A stretch of DNA of 64,000 nt from Dillenia suffruticosa (GCA_033439265.1 JAVTVX010000004.1:21403701-21467700); one strand, 5' to 3'; counted from the stretch's first letter, positions 1-20,481 are shown. Notes: generated by a model from the sequence alone, not told the origin. Made by a program: numbers and translations.

Positions 1-510
1 CTTGCATGAGTGGTCTAAAATTAGATACCTCTCGTGTGGGTTTGGTACAAAAGACTCCTTGCTCAGAATCTGACAGACGGGCAGACAGACTGACGTTGAT
101 ATGTGCATCTGTATCCGGAGTTGTATTGATTTACGCTGTTTTTGTATTGGGGCAATAATTCCAATCAAATTGAGCCTTTGCCCTGATCTGATCTGAATAG
201 ATTTTTCCTTTCCAAGGTGCCCCATGCCTCGGTTGACATTTACAAGTTTCCCTATTTTCCTCTTTTCAATAACATAATATATAAAAATAATATTTACTGA
301 CCTCATTTCAAACTGTGCATTTTGTTTTCTCGGTGTTCCCTTTCGCGTTAATATATATATAATTAATTGATTCCAAATACTTATATTCAATATTAAATTT
401 AAATATTATATACAATAAAAATAAACATTTAAAAAATTTTGCTCCTTAAAATTTAAACCAAATCAAATCCGATTTAATCAAAATCAAAATGATTATCCAT
501 TTCACAAAAA

Positions 511-535
511 TATATATATATATATATATATATAT
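511..535. repeat. (TA)n microsatellite
   Basis: Uninterrupted TA dinucleotides in AT-rich spacer DNA. Confidence 0.95.
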
Positions 536-3500
536 GTGATTTCATTTTACATTCATTCATTTATGCTATCAATATATTTTTACATATATATTATAATATG
601 TCTATGTTCTATTTATATATATATCACAATATGTTTCGTTATCTATATACGGTAAAATATATAATTAGTTTGAATTTAGCATTTTTTTGTTTAATTTGTA
701 TAAATACCTCTTTGGTATTAAACATATAGAAATATAAAGTCTCCGATTGGACAGTTTAGTGGTATAAATCTCATCTCTCAATTTGATAATCTCAAATTCA
801 AATTTTTGTATAATAAAAAAAATATAAAAATATAAAAAATTTTCTCTCTCTTTTATTCTCTCTGACCACTTATTTTTTCGTTGAGATGGCAATATCTGAT
901 CTGACTAAACGAATACCCAAAAATTTTGATCTGTAAGGTCAATTTTTTTTTTTAATCAGGTTAGGATCGGATCATAATCGGGTTTTAATATTAGAGTAAT
1001 CAGGTCGACTTGTTTTTTCTTTCTTTACATGGTCTAAATTTTGAAACAATTTCAAATAGATTTAATTTTTCATTTTTCTTTTTCCATACAATTTTATTTA
1101 TTATTTTTTTTTCTTGGGGCGGATATGTGTCGAGTACGGGTCAATTTAGAATCAAATCGGATCAGCTTTTAAACACATGTAATATATCAGATCAAATCAG
1201 ATCGAATAAAAATTTTTGAAAAATCCATATGGTTGGATATGCTTTTTTATTTTTTAACCCGAGTCAGATTGATATTAAATTTAGAATTTAAGATTTGATA
1301 TGATATTAATATAAACCGAATTATAACCTATTCATTGTCATTCCTATTTCTTTGATGCGAAACAATTTCAAGGAAACCTAATTAGTTAATAAACAGTTTT
1401 ATAATGAAAAAAATTAGTAATGGTGCGTATGGATGAAAACATCAGTATTTATTGCATAATTCGATAATACTTTTAGACACAGTAGGACCAAAAAAAAAAA
1501 CATACTATTATTATGGTATTAATTTTATTACATTGTTGAACTCGCTCAAAAAAAATCATAATTTAATTTGAATATCTTTATAACAAGTAAAAATTTATAG
1601 TAAAACCTGTTGTCCAACCACTCTTTTTTATGGTGGAAAAGAAAAGGTTTGGCTTCACATGTGAATCAATTAATGATTTTATTTATAACGTTCTGATACA
1701 ACAGTATGTTTTTTAAATTTAACTTGATTTGAATCGAATTTAATCGTATTTAATATAATTATCGAATATCGATAGTTAAAAAAAAAATGGGGCACTTTAT
1801 CATTGTCTAGTTTATGGGGACAAAGTCAATCAAGGGTTTCAAGAACCTCATAAAAACCCTATTTCTATATTTGAAATAGTGAGATTAATGAAACTTTATG
1901 AGAATTATCATGTTTTTTTAGCAAGAATTCTGCAAATAATTTTACTTATCAGCTTTGCTATTATCCCATTGTCTCAATAAATACATACTCCTTCATAGAT
2001 ATTCAGATGTATATATTGATTTTTGAAAGAAGGATATTATGATAATTCAGCATAATATACATTTCTATTGGGATTCCAACCAAAGTCCTAAATACTAATT
2101 AATTTGTATGTGCACCAATCCCTCACCATAGTTTGTTTTTTAGAAATCCATACCTAATCATTGAATAAGAAATTCTGGGTTGCTACGGTTCAAAGCTAAT
2201 TTGCACGAAAATGAAAAGTATAAAAGCAAAACAGGTTCGGATACAAAATGATATAAAGAAACGACACTTTATAAAAATAGAGTAAACAAAAATGTGAGAA
2301 ATGTATAAATATAAAAAAATATATAAAGATTTTATTAAAATATTATTTATTTTATGGAAATAATAAAATAGTTATATCTTTTATAATAAAAATCTAAATG
2401 ATCAAATATATAATTATTAATCATAAAATAAATAAAATAAAATTTATAATTATAATTATAATTATAATTAAATAAATAATTTATTAAATATTGACAAATA
2501 AATAAATATAAAAAATATAAAAACTTTTATATAAATATTAATTAATTTAATATATTGAACCGTTCCAAAATGAAAAATATTAGTGTTGAAAAGTTCTGTA
2601 TATCAAAAGTACAAAGTCTACGGGATAAATAAAAAAAAGGTGTAATCTCGATTTCAAATGTCTTTCCTCAAATGTCGCATGACCTTGCAATTGTGTTGAG
2701 TACCTTTTCAAGTATCAAGTGTAATTCTTCTAAAGAATTGGTTGAAATTTATACCTTGTAATCAAATATTGAATTATGCAATAATTATAATTCAAATAAA
2801 ATTTTTTATGCCGGAACTCATAAATTTAGTGATTTTTTTTTTCATAATCTCTTGATAGAGTCGAATTTATAATCTAAGAAGAAAATCAGACTCTTTAATC
2901 GGTCAAACAATATTGAATTAACACAAAACAAAGACCAAGAGATCATAAATAATTTGGTCCATTATGAAGTTGTCTAGATATATAGCTACATTTGTATCGA
3001 CAACAAGTGGATTTAATGTTAAAATATTAAATTTTCTTAACTTCAGTTTTGAGTTTGAGTTTTAAAAATGAAAAAACAAATGTCGGATAAGCAAATCCTA
3101 ATTGGGACGCCATAATTATTGAAACTGAATTAGTTGAGTTTTTGGATACTGATAGTCAAGTGTCCCAAAAAAAAAAAGAAAAAAAATATATAGCTAGATT
3201 TGTAGACATTAGGGGAGAATATGTTCAACGTCTTCTTTTCTCATCACAAGGAATAAAGGCAAATGCACCTATTTGGATGAAAACAAAAAAGGGGTTCAAC
3301 TTTTATGGGGCTTTATATATATAATATAGGCATTCTCATCACCCATGGTAATTGCTCATGTTTTTCCATCTTTAGCACTAAAGCATCAATCTGTTTGGGT
3401 ATATGTGATGTTGAAAGAATACAGAAACAAGGATATGGTGTAACACAAAAGGATTGATCAATGGTATCAAAAGCTTTGGAATGATCAAGTTGAGCTACTA

Positions 3501-3927
3501 CTAGTAGCAGCCAAATGCAAATTCCATAATAGCACCAAGATGGCTTTTCCAAATTTCCACTTTCAGTCAAATCAATGGCTTAGATTCTTCCACCCCATGA
3601 TACTTATAAACATATCCATCAATATCTCATCCTTGTTGAGGATGGACGGTAGATCTTTGCACACGTTTCATGATCATATTGGACCGTCCTAGAGTTTCAT
3701 AGAAGGCTAGAGGTTAATAAGAACAAAATACATGGAAAAACAATCAAATTTTATCTGAAGCTTTGTTGACTTTGATTTAGAATGAGAGGTCAATTTTATG
3801 TTTCTACTTTTGGAACTAAGATTCTTCGACCGTGTCTATTGGTCGACACAAATTAAGGTTTTCTAGTCACGGTTGCATGTAGGGTACAGTACAATAATGT
3901 CTAGGGTCACATTTTTTTTTTTTTTGA

Positions 3928-4086
3928 TTTTCGTCATCGTACCCGAATTTCATCCGATTAATCTGATTCGAGTATTATGGGGTCTATTTTAAGGGTTGAC
4001 TCTCGTAAATCCTTTTTCGTTATTTCTAGAACTCGAGCTCGAGACTTCTGATTAAAGGATAGAGTATCCGACTACTCAACCCAAAA
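3928..4086 (-). repeat. Au-like tRNA-derived SINE copy
   Basis: On the minus strand the copy ends in the block GATTAATCGGATGAAATTCG followed by a GGTAC-like segment, which matches the 3' consensus shared by other copies in this window (near 51.9, 50.2 and 60.0 kb). The 5' side carries a degenerate tRNA-like head. Boundaries are approximate. Confidence 0.5.
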
Positions 4087-4119
4087 AATTTTATGTATAT
4101 AGTAAATGAAGTGACACCG

Positions 4120-4285
4120 ACTTCTTCTTATTAGTTTAGTGATAAAATATTAAATTTTATTAATTAAAATCTCAAATTTAAATATTGAAAATGAAAAAAT
4201 AGATATTATGAGAGTTAATTCATAAATTAAACTTTAAGACTATTCAAATCGGATTAGTTAGATTTTCAGATATCGACGATAAGTA
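4120..4285 (+). repeat. Degraded SINE-family copy
   Basis: Shows the recurring order seen in other copies: TTAGTTTAGTGATAA head, an AATCTCAAATTTAAAT box-B-like block, a variable middle, then CAAATCGGATTAGTTAGA and a GATATCGACGAT tail. Family assignment rests on comparison within the window. Confidence 0.5.
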
Positions 4286-6133
4286 AAAATAAATAAGTAA
4301 ATGAAGAGACACACAAGTGCTTATTGGATGTGTTCGGAGTTTTTCTACTAGGGCGACACGAAAGTTAAAAAAATTAAAATTTTGGCCATCAAATAATCCA
4401 AGAGAATTAAAACTTGAAAGTGAGCCATTGAGTGAAGGAATTTATGAAGGGGCATGGTCCAAGTCAGGGTGCCCTTGAAATTTTGAAAAGAAAAATATTT
4501 ATAGTAATATTTCAATAAATATTATTAAAAATTTTAGAAATAACATTAAAGATTTTAAAGAATATTACTAAAATTTTTTTAAAAAATATATATATATTTG
4601 GTTCTGTATCTCCTATACCTGCATATTATAATTCACCCTCTTAATATATGTACACATATATATACATGTATATATAAACATATTAACTTGAATCTTTTTT
4701 CCAAAAATGCACATTTAATAGTAATTAGGTACATTATGAAATATAAACTTGAGTATATAGAGCATTATAAAAAGTGCAGTTAGTTCAAGTGATAAGAATG
4801 CTATTTTCCCTTTTTTTTTTTTTTTTTGGTATGCATAATATCAATTACATGATTATGTTACGACTTCAAAGCTTTTAGAAATCGATCTTCGATTAGGGTA
4901 ATCGATAAAGATTAAAGTAAATATTCTTTATACAAACTTTCAATGTACAATACCATCGATTAATACTCGCAAAATGTAATCTGTTTTTTGAAAATGTGTT
5001 TGACTCTTTATAACTATTTGATACAAATATTGTCTATAAATTTTGCTCATCCTTACAACATTTTAAGCTATAAAATATGACCGATAGAACACCAAAATCA
5101 TTTTTCTTTTTTCTTCGCTTCGCCTAACAAGTAGGACAGAGTAGAATTTGAATTTGAAATCTTCACGATCGACAAGGATTTCAAGGAAAATTATTTGAGG
5201 CAAAACTTTTGGTACACCCCCAAAAACTTTGGAACCTAAAAGGATGAAAATATAATAGGATCAAAATGAACAAGGTTAGTTGTGAATTTCCCCATATATA
5301 TATATATTTAGCACCCATATTTACTAGCTCAACTGTCCATTGGTCACCACAAACACCATTGTCTCTCTAAATTTAAGATTGCACCTAATTGACAATCAAT
5401 CGGCTCAACATATTCTAGGGTTTAGTTGCATTAATATTCCATTTGGGCACTAAACCAAATATTTGAATGGGTGTGAGTTGAGATTGATCCTCTCACTACA
5501 AAAACTCAAAAACAAAGTAAGTAAATAGAAAAGCTCAAATTTAGCCTAAGTAGGCCTAATTTTAGGGTAAACCCAAACACAAGCCTGAAAAGCTTTTGTC
5601 ACTGGCCCAGCCATGCCAATGTGACCCAACATGTAGGTCTACATACCCTACCACAATACTTAACCAAAACAATAGTTTGTCCTCTTCAAGGACAAGTTAA
5701 AATTTTTCATGTGGCACTCAAAAGCCTATAACTAGAAGAAAATGACACGATTATGACAAAAGATAATGAATTGTTGGAGAGAAGTACAAAGAGCAACTGG
5801 ACTGGTTAATATCAAAAATAGGGTTGCTTTCCATGCTTGACGACAAGGCCATTACATGTGCCCAAGGAAGATCTCAATTCTCATAGAATTTGTTTAAAAT
5901 GCCCAACTTTTTTGGTCCTTTCCCTTGTCTTTGGCCTTCGCGTGCATTCACGCATTCATAAACACTCTCATCTGTCGCTGTTCTTCATTTAAGTACCTAA
6001 AACTACAACACCACACCATTTCATTTTTGTCCTCAAATTGTTGTATGTTCATCTTTGACATCACAACATACTACATGTGTCCCATAAACTATATTCGTCA
6101 CTTACTGAGGATAATTGTAAAGATATTCTTCTC

Positions 6134-6138
<5 letters not shown>

Positions 6139-6172
<34 letters not shown>
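6139..6172. repeat. (AG)n microsatellite
   Basis: Seventeen AG dinucleotides in a row, about 0.7 kb downstream of the last exon of the EGF-like gene. Confidence 0.95.
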
Positions 6173-6177
<5 letters not shown>

Positions 6178-6339
6178 TAAGGTTGCCATCATCGACCAAA
6201 AAACATGTCCATTTCTTTGTCTCAGACAATAAATACTCATCAATGTATTAAATTAGTACCAACTTGTCTTTTGGTGTCGAATGCCCAAATTTGCAGTAAT
6301 TTCTTTTCCCTTTTTGTAAAAACCAATGAAATGACAACG

Positions 6340-6500
6340 AAAAGTTAGTCCAATGGGAACGATGTTAAATCTCTAGGACTCAAATTCAAGACTTGAAAAT
6401 TAAAAAAAATTATATTAAGAGAACTCCTTAAAAAAGGACTCAACAGTAGTTTAAATCAAATTACTTAGATTATAAACTCTGAATACCGATCGATGGGCAT
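6340..6500 (+). repeat. Degraded SINE-family copy
   Basis: Contains the family blocks AGGACTCAAATTCAAGACTT and AAATCAAATTACTTAGATTA followed by TACCGATCGATGG, in the same order as the other copies in this window. Ends are approximate. Confidence 0.45.
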
Positions 6501-6748
6501 GATTCACGGCACCAAAAAACAAAATTAAAGAAATGTACTCAGAGGGTGTATTTCCATGGCTATACTAAGAACAAACCTCATCCACGCAATATTTTATCGT
6601 GTAAGCTGCAAGTAGACAAGGGGAATTGCTTGTGGCAGAAACTTGGATTAGGAACGCCAAAACACAATATTCATTTAAAATTATAATTTTAAGAAATGTG
6701 AGTTAGATCTTTTATTGAAATAAAACAACATTTGAAATTATAAATTTT

Positions 6749-6753
<5 letters not shown>

Positions 6754-6788
<35 letters not shown>
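6754..6788. repeat. (AT)n microsatellite
   Basis: Uninterrupted AT dinucleotides about 70 bases beyond the stop codon of the minus-strand EGF-like gene, so possibly in or near its 3' untranslated region. Confidence 0.95.
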
Positions 6789-6791
<3 letters not shown>

Positions 6792-6857
6792 CGGTATGTG
6801 AAGCTTATACATTTACCTATATAATATATATATTATAAGATCATGTCCTCGTTTCTT

Positions 6858-8888
6858 TTAGCCCCCTAAAACCAGGCTAAGAAAAACCGCGGCTGCCGAT
6901 GCCATGGTCACGGAACATAGATTTCTCGAGCAATTTGGTGTTTCTTTTGGGCCTGCACTTGAGCCGTAAATAGAATCATTACCAACAATGCTAAGTCATT
7001 TCAAACAAACAAAAATTATATCTAAAACAATAAGAGAAAGGGAAAGACCTTATCACAACTAAATTTTAGATTCAAAATTTAGGAATAGAAAATTACGCCG
7101 GGAGGGTCATCCCTAAATAAGACTCCTATAAATATTCTAATCGGATTAGTTAGAATATGATTTTGGATACCGATACTCTAGTATCAAGAAAGAGAGAGAG
7201 AGTCAAATGAAAGTTTATTGCATTAAGAGTAATATTATGTGAACTAAAAACCAATCTACTTTTCAATGACTTCTAAAATATGGCGGACACTTGGGAAATT
7301 AAGATCAATTCATCACAAACATGAATAATGACTGGCTCCAAATAGTATAGAATAGATATATTACCATATCGAGAGGGTGCTCTTGCAGGAGGTGCACTTG
7401 CCGAAGTTTGGGTTGATGGTGCCGATGGGCTAGTGCTGGGGCCAAGGCTAAAACCATTACAGTCTGCTCCTAAGGAGCCTGCAAATAAGAAAGGCAAGAT
7501 TAAGGAAGAAGATATGACCATGCACATGGCAAGCATCTCTAGCAATTCTGTTTTATTATCTTTTTTTTTTTCCTTTTTCTCTTTAGTTCTAAATATAAAC
7601 AATACCATTAGCTTTTGTTAAAGTTCACCATTTTATCATTTATTGCTATTATAAATTAAGACTCCATGCCCATGAAGGTCTCAAATGCGAAATAACACAA
7701 ATAGTTCCAAGACTATGCAGAGGACTAAAAAGAGAGTTCTGTTTTTCCTTTAAATGTTGTGGCTCTCTCTTGATAGGTCAGGGGAAAGATCTTTCTTTTC
7801 GCCATGCTTGATGGACCTCACTCTGGATTTTCATAAAATATTATGCTATATATGCCTTTTTTTTTAATTATATAATTGGTATTCTCACTCTTCCAGCCAA
7901 AATTTGAAAAGGCTTTGTGACTGGTTAAACATACAAGCCCACCACATGCAGACAAGACAAGCCCAAGGATTAGGTAAATTTTAGATTTCAACCAAAAGAG
8001 CCAGCCATGGAGCGCACTATTGGTCATTTCTGGTGTCCACCTCCTCCCTTGGCCCTTGAGATTAGATCAAAATGTGACGCTACAATAGGGTAAAGACACC
8101 TAAAATTCATCTGAGCAAACAAGAATGAGAACAATCAAAAAGACTACGTCGATTAAAACTATGATGAAGGAGAAAGCACATACATAATGATGTTGGGCTA
8201 GCCAATGAAGTATAGCTCAATTGGCACAACCCCCTCTCCCTTGTAAAAATCTCGAATTCGAATATCTTTATATTACAAAATATATATATATACGTGTGGG
8301 GCTAGACCAATGAGAATTTTGTATGTGACACTCATATTTTCAAAAAAGCACTATATTGGGTTCTTACATGGTTTAAAACAAGGCCAGGCCGATGAGTTGT
8401 ACGCATTGTATGAACCTTCATTGCATTGGCATATATGACCAGTGCCATTAACCACACAGATTCCCTCATTGCACCACACAAGGAAACAAGCTGCCAACAA
8501 AAGAAAACCTGCCTCAGCTTCATCAATGAATACATAGACAAAAAAGACAAGAAATCGGAATGAGGATTAATTACGTGTAGGGACAGGTAGAGAAGCCGGT
8601 GGGGGTGGCAGCAATGGCGAAGGAGATGGAGGAGAGCTGGAGCCACATGTGAGATTAACCGTGCCTACAAAAGCATCAAAAGCCGGGTTCAGATATAAAA
8701 GTAATAAATATTTGATATTTCACCTAAACAATAGAAAATATTTTTTTTTAAATAAAATTGATCGCAAAACAAACAGACTTCTAATATCCTTCTCTTTTCC
8801 TATTCATCCAAGTTATGTTCTTGTATCTTCATTGGTACCGCAACACAAATCATATGAGCAATGATCAAAACAAAATATGTCCATATAG

Positions 8889-8935
<47 letters not shown>

Positions 8936-9386
8936 CACAGTTAGGAAGGAAACATGCTCCAGGGGGAAAAGGTGGAATGTCAAACTTCTTCCAGCCAGGA
9001 AAGCAGTCACATTCATAACCATACAATGATGCATTAGAAGGCTTGCATGTTCCTTGCGCACAATTCACCTTATCACAAACATCTACGACCAAACATCACA
9101 AAACACACCAACCCACATCTTCATAAAAAATAATTAATCACACAATACTAAACACTGTCCTATATTAACTAAACAAAAATTACCCACAAAACAAAAATTA
9201 AAAAAACAAAAAAAAAAAAAAAAACCGAGTCATTAAAATTCAAGAGATGAACATGATGAAATCCGAGTGGGATTTTTCTCTACCTGCTTCACTTACTAGG
9301 GGATTGCATATGATCAAAGCGAGAAGAAGAAGATAGAAAGATTTGACAGTGAAAAAAACCAAATTGTTAAAGTTTCCGAGCCCCAT
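6858..9386 (-). CDS. Small secreted EGF-like, Pro/Ser-rich, GPI-anchored protein
   Basis: Six minus-strand exons join in phase to a 222-residue protein: 9386-9284, 9082-8939, 8664-8575, 8490-8368, 7478-7365, 6952-6858. Residues 1-34 are a signal peptide with a Leu-rich core around residues 18-26. Residues 35-83 hold EGF-like cysteines (pattern CDKVNCAQGTC ... YECDCFPGW). A Pro/Ser-rich linker follows (about 88-112), then a second Cys-rich block near 114-154 (WCNEGICVVNGTGHICQC). A Ser/Thr/Pro/Ala-rich stretch comes next, and the C-terminus is hydrophobic (VTMASAAAVFLSLVLGG), as in GPI-anchored proteins. All introns fit GT-AG and every junction keeps frame. The architecture resembles plant proteins named only by weak notch/EGF similarity, and their role is unknown. 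It is likely at the outer plasma membrane or wall. The last short exon rests on splice signals and the GPI-like tail, so it is the least certain. Confidence 0.85.
7030..7190 (+). repeat. SINE-family copy inside the last intron of the EGF-like gene
   Basis: Has the family blocks TTTTAGATTCAAAATTTAGG, TCTAATCGGATTAGTTAGAA and TTTTGGATACCGATACTCTA in the usual order. It lies between exons 5 and 6 of the EGF-like gene, in the orientation opposite to that gene. Confidence 0.55.
8205..8290 (+). repeat. tRNA-like SINE head
   Basis: TATAGCTCAATTGGCACAA fits an RNA polymerase III A box, and CTCGAATTCGAATATC resembles a B box about 45 bases later. An AT tail follows. It lies in intron 4 of the EGF-like gene. 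Confidence 0.45.
8892..8932. repeat. (GA)n microsatellite touching the exon 2 donor of the EGF-like gene
   Basis: About twenty GA units on the plus strand. In the minus-strand transcript they read as a (CU)n tract that starts right after the GTGAGT donor of EGF-like exon 2. Confidence 0.95.
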
Positions 9387-11033
9387 ATTTTTTCTTCTTT
9401 TGAAGGTTTGTAAAATACAAGAATGTCTCTACATAAGTGACCAAACTAAGCAGCTAAAGTAGAGTTCAACAAGGCTTTTTATAAACAAGTTATTCTTGAA
9501 ATTGTGATAAACTCACCCATAGAAGCACTAAGTTTTATACAAGAACACTCCCGATTATACGTGGCGAAGTACAAAAACAGAAAACGAGAATATTATATTC
9601 CCATGGGTAATATCTCATATTAAATACTGTTTAGCAGAAATAATTTAGTTTAGACGGATGAATCAACGAAAGAAGAGAGTGAAATACAACATCTTTGTGG
9701 GCAGGTCGATTTTAGCCATAATCCTAAACTTATAAAACATATTTATGTCGTACAAAGATTGGTCTTTGAATGAAACCTTCAAAGGGTCTTACCTTATTTT
9801 TCTCATTTTTCATACTCTTTTTTAGGAGATTTTTTTTTTTTCCTATTTTTGTTTGTTTCTTTTTTTACTGATTTGAAAGTACAAATTAGGCAGGATTGTC
9901 AGAGCTAGTTTAGTTTGTGTTCATGAGAAATCATCATATTGTTAATTAAATTTTGCATTCTTTTTTAATTGAATGCAAAAATATTTTCTGAGAAAAATAA
10001 AATAAAATAAAATGTAAGCAACGCGTTATTAAAATTTTCATTTTTTGTGAAACAAAGCAATCACATCCACCACCAACATAGACTAAATAAATCAATAATT
10101 AATATGATCCGATATGATAATGTCAAGATTTATTGATTATTGAAAAATAGCTTAGGAAAATCTTATAGCAATTAATTTAATAATTTTTTTAATTTTTTGT
10201 TCATCATAAATTCTACTCTACCTTCGTAGAGCTCATTCTCCTCAAATATAATCATTCTACTCATTAACTTTTTTCGCTTTATATAACATTATAGCCATAG
10301 CCTGTAGTGCTTTTGGACTCTAGAAAGCTAAAAATACCAAAAATAAATAATTAAAATTAAAATTAAAATTAAAAACTTAGAAGACAAAGTCAAGAAAACA
10401 AGTCAATAGTAAATCATAAGAATAAGCCAAATTGGACAACTAACACGAAAGCCAACTTAGTGAGATAAATTACTAAATTCTTTAACTAAGTTTTCGATTT
10501 GAAAATTATGAATGGAAAATACTACAGTAGGAAAACTATGCTTAGATAGGACCCCACATATGCTCAAATTGGATTACTCAGATTCCAAAAACTAATAGTG
10601 GAAAACAAAATTAAATAAATAAAAAATAAAAAAATAAGCCATATTGGACAAAAGCCGTCTACCTTGGAGTGATCAGAGGGTACATAAGGTTATGCTCAGC
10701 CTCAGGATAGCACACTAGAGGATCTGACCCTGTCATAAAACACAATACAAGAAGCAGGGCAATTTTAATTTGTACTGGTAATTCCAAGGGCTCTTAGCAA
10801 GAATGAAAGATGCAGGGAATTGCATTTCATTAGTGGTTATACATACAACAAACGTGCAACAATGTAAGACCTTTTCAGCATCCCCCAACATGCCAAAGTA
10901 GGCTACATAAAACAACCATAAAGAATTAAGACCAGATAATAAGCAATGGTATAGGACAAACTATGGAATAAAAACACTCGACAACCTTCGGTACAGGCTT
11001 TTTTACTCATTTCCAAATTTTTCAGTAGACTTC
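9387..11033. other. Spacer between the EGF-like gene and KTN1
   Basis: It contains the promoter and 5' leader of the EGF-like gene and the 3' untranslated region of KTN1, both on the minus strand. A degraded SINE copy lies near 10450-10600 (AAATTGGATTACTCAGATTC block). No other gene is supported. Confidence 0.55.
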
Positions 11034-17856
<6,823 letters not shown>

Positions 17857-17988
17857 TCTGTCAATAATTTACTCTAATTAGGGTTTTCTGAAGACGAGCA
17901 GTTTGAGAAACTACACCGATTTGATTGCATTTAGGGTTTCTTGAGAACTTGAAAATTAAGGTTTCGAACAAATGTAATGCAACAGCTG

Positions 17989-18012
17989 CTCTCTCTCTCT
18001 CTCTCTCTCTCT
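17989..18012. repeat. (CT)n microsatellite in KTN1 leader/promoter
   Basis: Twelve CT units about 130 bases upstream of the KTN1 start codon. They read as (GA)n in the KTN1 sense. GAGA tracts near plant transcription starts are known binding sites for BPC factors; that role is inferred here. Confidence 0.9.
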
Positions 18013-20455
18013 CCCCACTTTTCTCTCTCCTGATTTGGTCCTTGGGCAGTGGTAAAGGAGATGATGCGATGCGACACCTCAACGATCGAAGGACAGAAAG
18101 ATGGGGATATGAAATGACGAAATTAACCTTCTACATCCTAGTTCGGGTTTTGAATGCTCCGCGGGACAGGACGGCCTTTTCATATTATTATTTGAGGTTT
18201 CACTAATGGGCCAAGTTACTCCTAATCATTACAAATAATTAAAAAACAGAACAATTGAACGCAACAAAATTTCCGATTAATATTAAGAGTAAAACGTTTT
18301 TTTTATATTCGATTATTTGATTAATTCGATTCGAATATTATAGAATTAATTTTAAAAATTTACTTTTTCAATATCTATTTTTTATTTTTAAGATCTAGAA
18401 TAATAAAAAAAACTACTTATTATTCAAAATTATTTAAAAAATATTTAAAATTCAAATAAAAATAAAATATTATAAGAATTACTTATCGATGATCAATCTT
18501 AATTAAAAAAGATAATTTAAGATGTCATACAAACATTTGAATGCATATTCTCTTATTAATTGTTTTTTGCAATGTTTTTATTTCTATTTTGGTATATAAT
18601 CTGTCTAACGATCTTTTATCTTTTTTATTTTTCAATTTTAGTAAATACTATTGTAAAAAATCAAAAATGATATTAAGAAAATAATCGAGAGAGGTCATGA
18701 TTTTTTAGAAGATATGAAAACTGAATTTAAACTAATGATTTTTTTTCGATCGTCGGAAAAAAATGAAAGTAAGCAAATTGCGCTTTAAGTGTATAGTTGG
18801 GCAAGAAAAAAACTATTCTAGAATTAACTTAATATTAATGAAAATAATTAAGTTTGTCAATTAATTTCTTAAAATATTATTAAAATTTTGGTTATTGATA
18901 ATAATATTTTATACAAGAATGAATTACAAAAGTGGAAGATTAATTCATAAACTTAATTTTTTAAACAAAGCCAATTTTCTTATTTTCAAATCACTTGGGA
19001 TGAGTAAAAGATATTTTAGAAAACATAAATAAATTTTTTTTTTTTTTAAGAAATTAGGGTCTACTACCAAAATCTATGCTTTCCTCTCTTTTTTTTTGTT
19101 TTATGTTCCTTTTTATGGTTTTTATCCTCGATATTCGGATTTTATCTGATTAATTTGATTCGAATACTGTAAAGTCTATTTAAGAATCTACTATTTTTAT
19201 TTCGGTTTGTTTTATGTTCCTATTTTTATGTTGCGGTGGATGAAGCAATCTTATATTAGAATTTCACCCATTTTTTCCCTCTTTTAATCAATATTTTTGA
19301 AAATGAATACGAAAAAAAAATATTTTATAAAAATATAAAAAATATAATTAAATAATTAAATAATTTATTAAATATAAAAAATATGTAAATATTAAAAATA
19401 TAATAAATTTTATATAAATATTAATTAATTTATCATGTGAAATATTTTTTAAAAAATGTTAATATTTCGTGTTACATCATACTTTAAAAGCATAACGTCT
19501 GGTGTTGAGACATGAGAGCCCACCAAGAAGCAATATCATATCAAATCAAAAGCCACACAAGCCATCCCATCTGTTGGATGCTTCCTCTCCTACCCTAATC
19601 ATATCAAAATGCCTACTTTCTACTGGTTAAGCTATCTTTGATTTTTCAACAACTCCTCCCCAGGCCTCTTCCTCTATTGATTTGATTCCTCCCCCACCAC
19701 CAAACTAAATCAGATTTAAGTACTCCCCCACGGCAATGGGATTTCCGATAATCCCAAATATATAAATATTTCAAAGAATAACCATAGCAAATTATTTTAT
19801 TTTATTTTATTTATATAAAGATTCGAACTCAGAATTTCAAGATTAGGGAGGAGGATTGTGATCACCAGACTATTTTTTTGAGATTAAATTATTTTACTAT
19901 GTTTTCTATTAAAAATAGTAACTCCATTATAATCGATCTCAAGTTCAGATAAAAGAAAAAAGTTATGATATATTGATACCAGTATAAAATCGATATCAAA
20001 ACTAAAATAAAAAACAAATATAAGAAATTTCTATCATATATTGATTTGTTAAATGACTGATACTAAAATTTAAAATTAAGTTTTAATTTATTATTGTTGT
20101 TTCTATTAAAAATAATAATTATAAAATGATATTCCAACAATTAAAATTTTCATGTATATTAATACATATCGAAATTACAGAAAATCTCTAATGAAATTTA
20201 ACAGGCAAAAAGATAAAATAAAAAACCCATATTCTCCTTTTCACTTGACCTGAGCCCGTGCGTCATGCCGAATGCAGAGTGACCCTCATTTAGATATTGA
20301 AAAATAAAAATTGGGTCAGCTCAATTCAAGTGAAGTCCACTGTTTTCCCTGAAACCTTTCTTTGATTCTTACAACACAATGGATCAAAGATTAAAAGGAC
20401 TCCTGGGTCGTGTCTACCTAGTTCTCTTTTTCAACTCAAATCAGACCAAGCAGGC

Positions 20456-20481
20456 ATATATATATATATATATATATATAT
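20456..20481. repeat. (TA)n microsatellite
   Basis: Uninterrupted TA units in spacer DNA. Confidence 0.95.

Larger units (their letters stand above)
1..6857. other. Intergenic region, AT-rich, with repeats and no supported gene
   Basis: No exon structure or recognisable protein could be built on either strand. The stretch holds (TA)n tracts at 511-535 and 6754-6788, a (GA)n tract at 6139-6172, and several degraded SINE copies (near 741-850, 3928-4086, 4120-4285 and 6340-6500). The first 250 bases are less AT-rich than what follows and could be the 3' untranslated end of a gene lying outside the window, but nothing proves this. A short minus-strand open stretch near 3313-3570 has no clear family. 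Confidence 0.6.

Noticed and set aside
3313-3570. Minus-strand open stretch containing LDHSKAFDTID, which recalls LINE reverse transcriptase motifs
   Set aside because: Only this short phrase fits; no other reverse-transcriptase motifs, endonuclease or tail are present in any frame nearby.
7433-7621. Plus-strand open stretches over the EGF-like gene
   Set aside because: They are antisense shadows of exon 5 of the minus-strand gene and have no family features.
8815-9018. Plus-strand reading with a long Arg-Glu dipeptide run
   Set aside because: It is the translation of the (GA)n microsatellite, not a protein.
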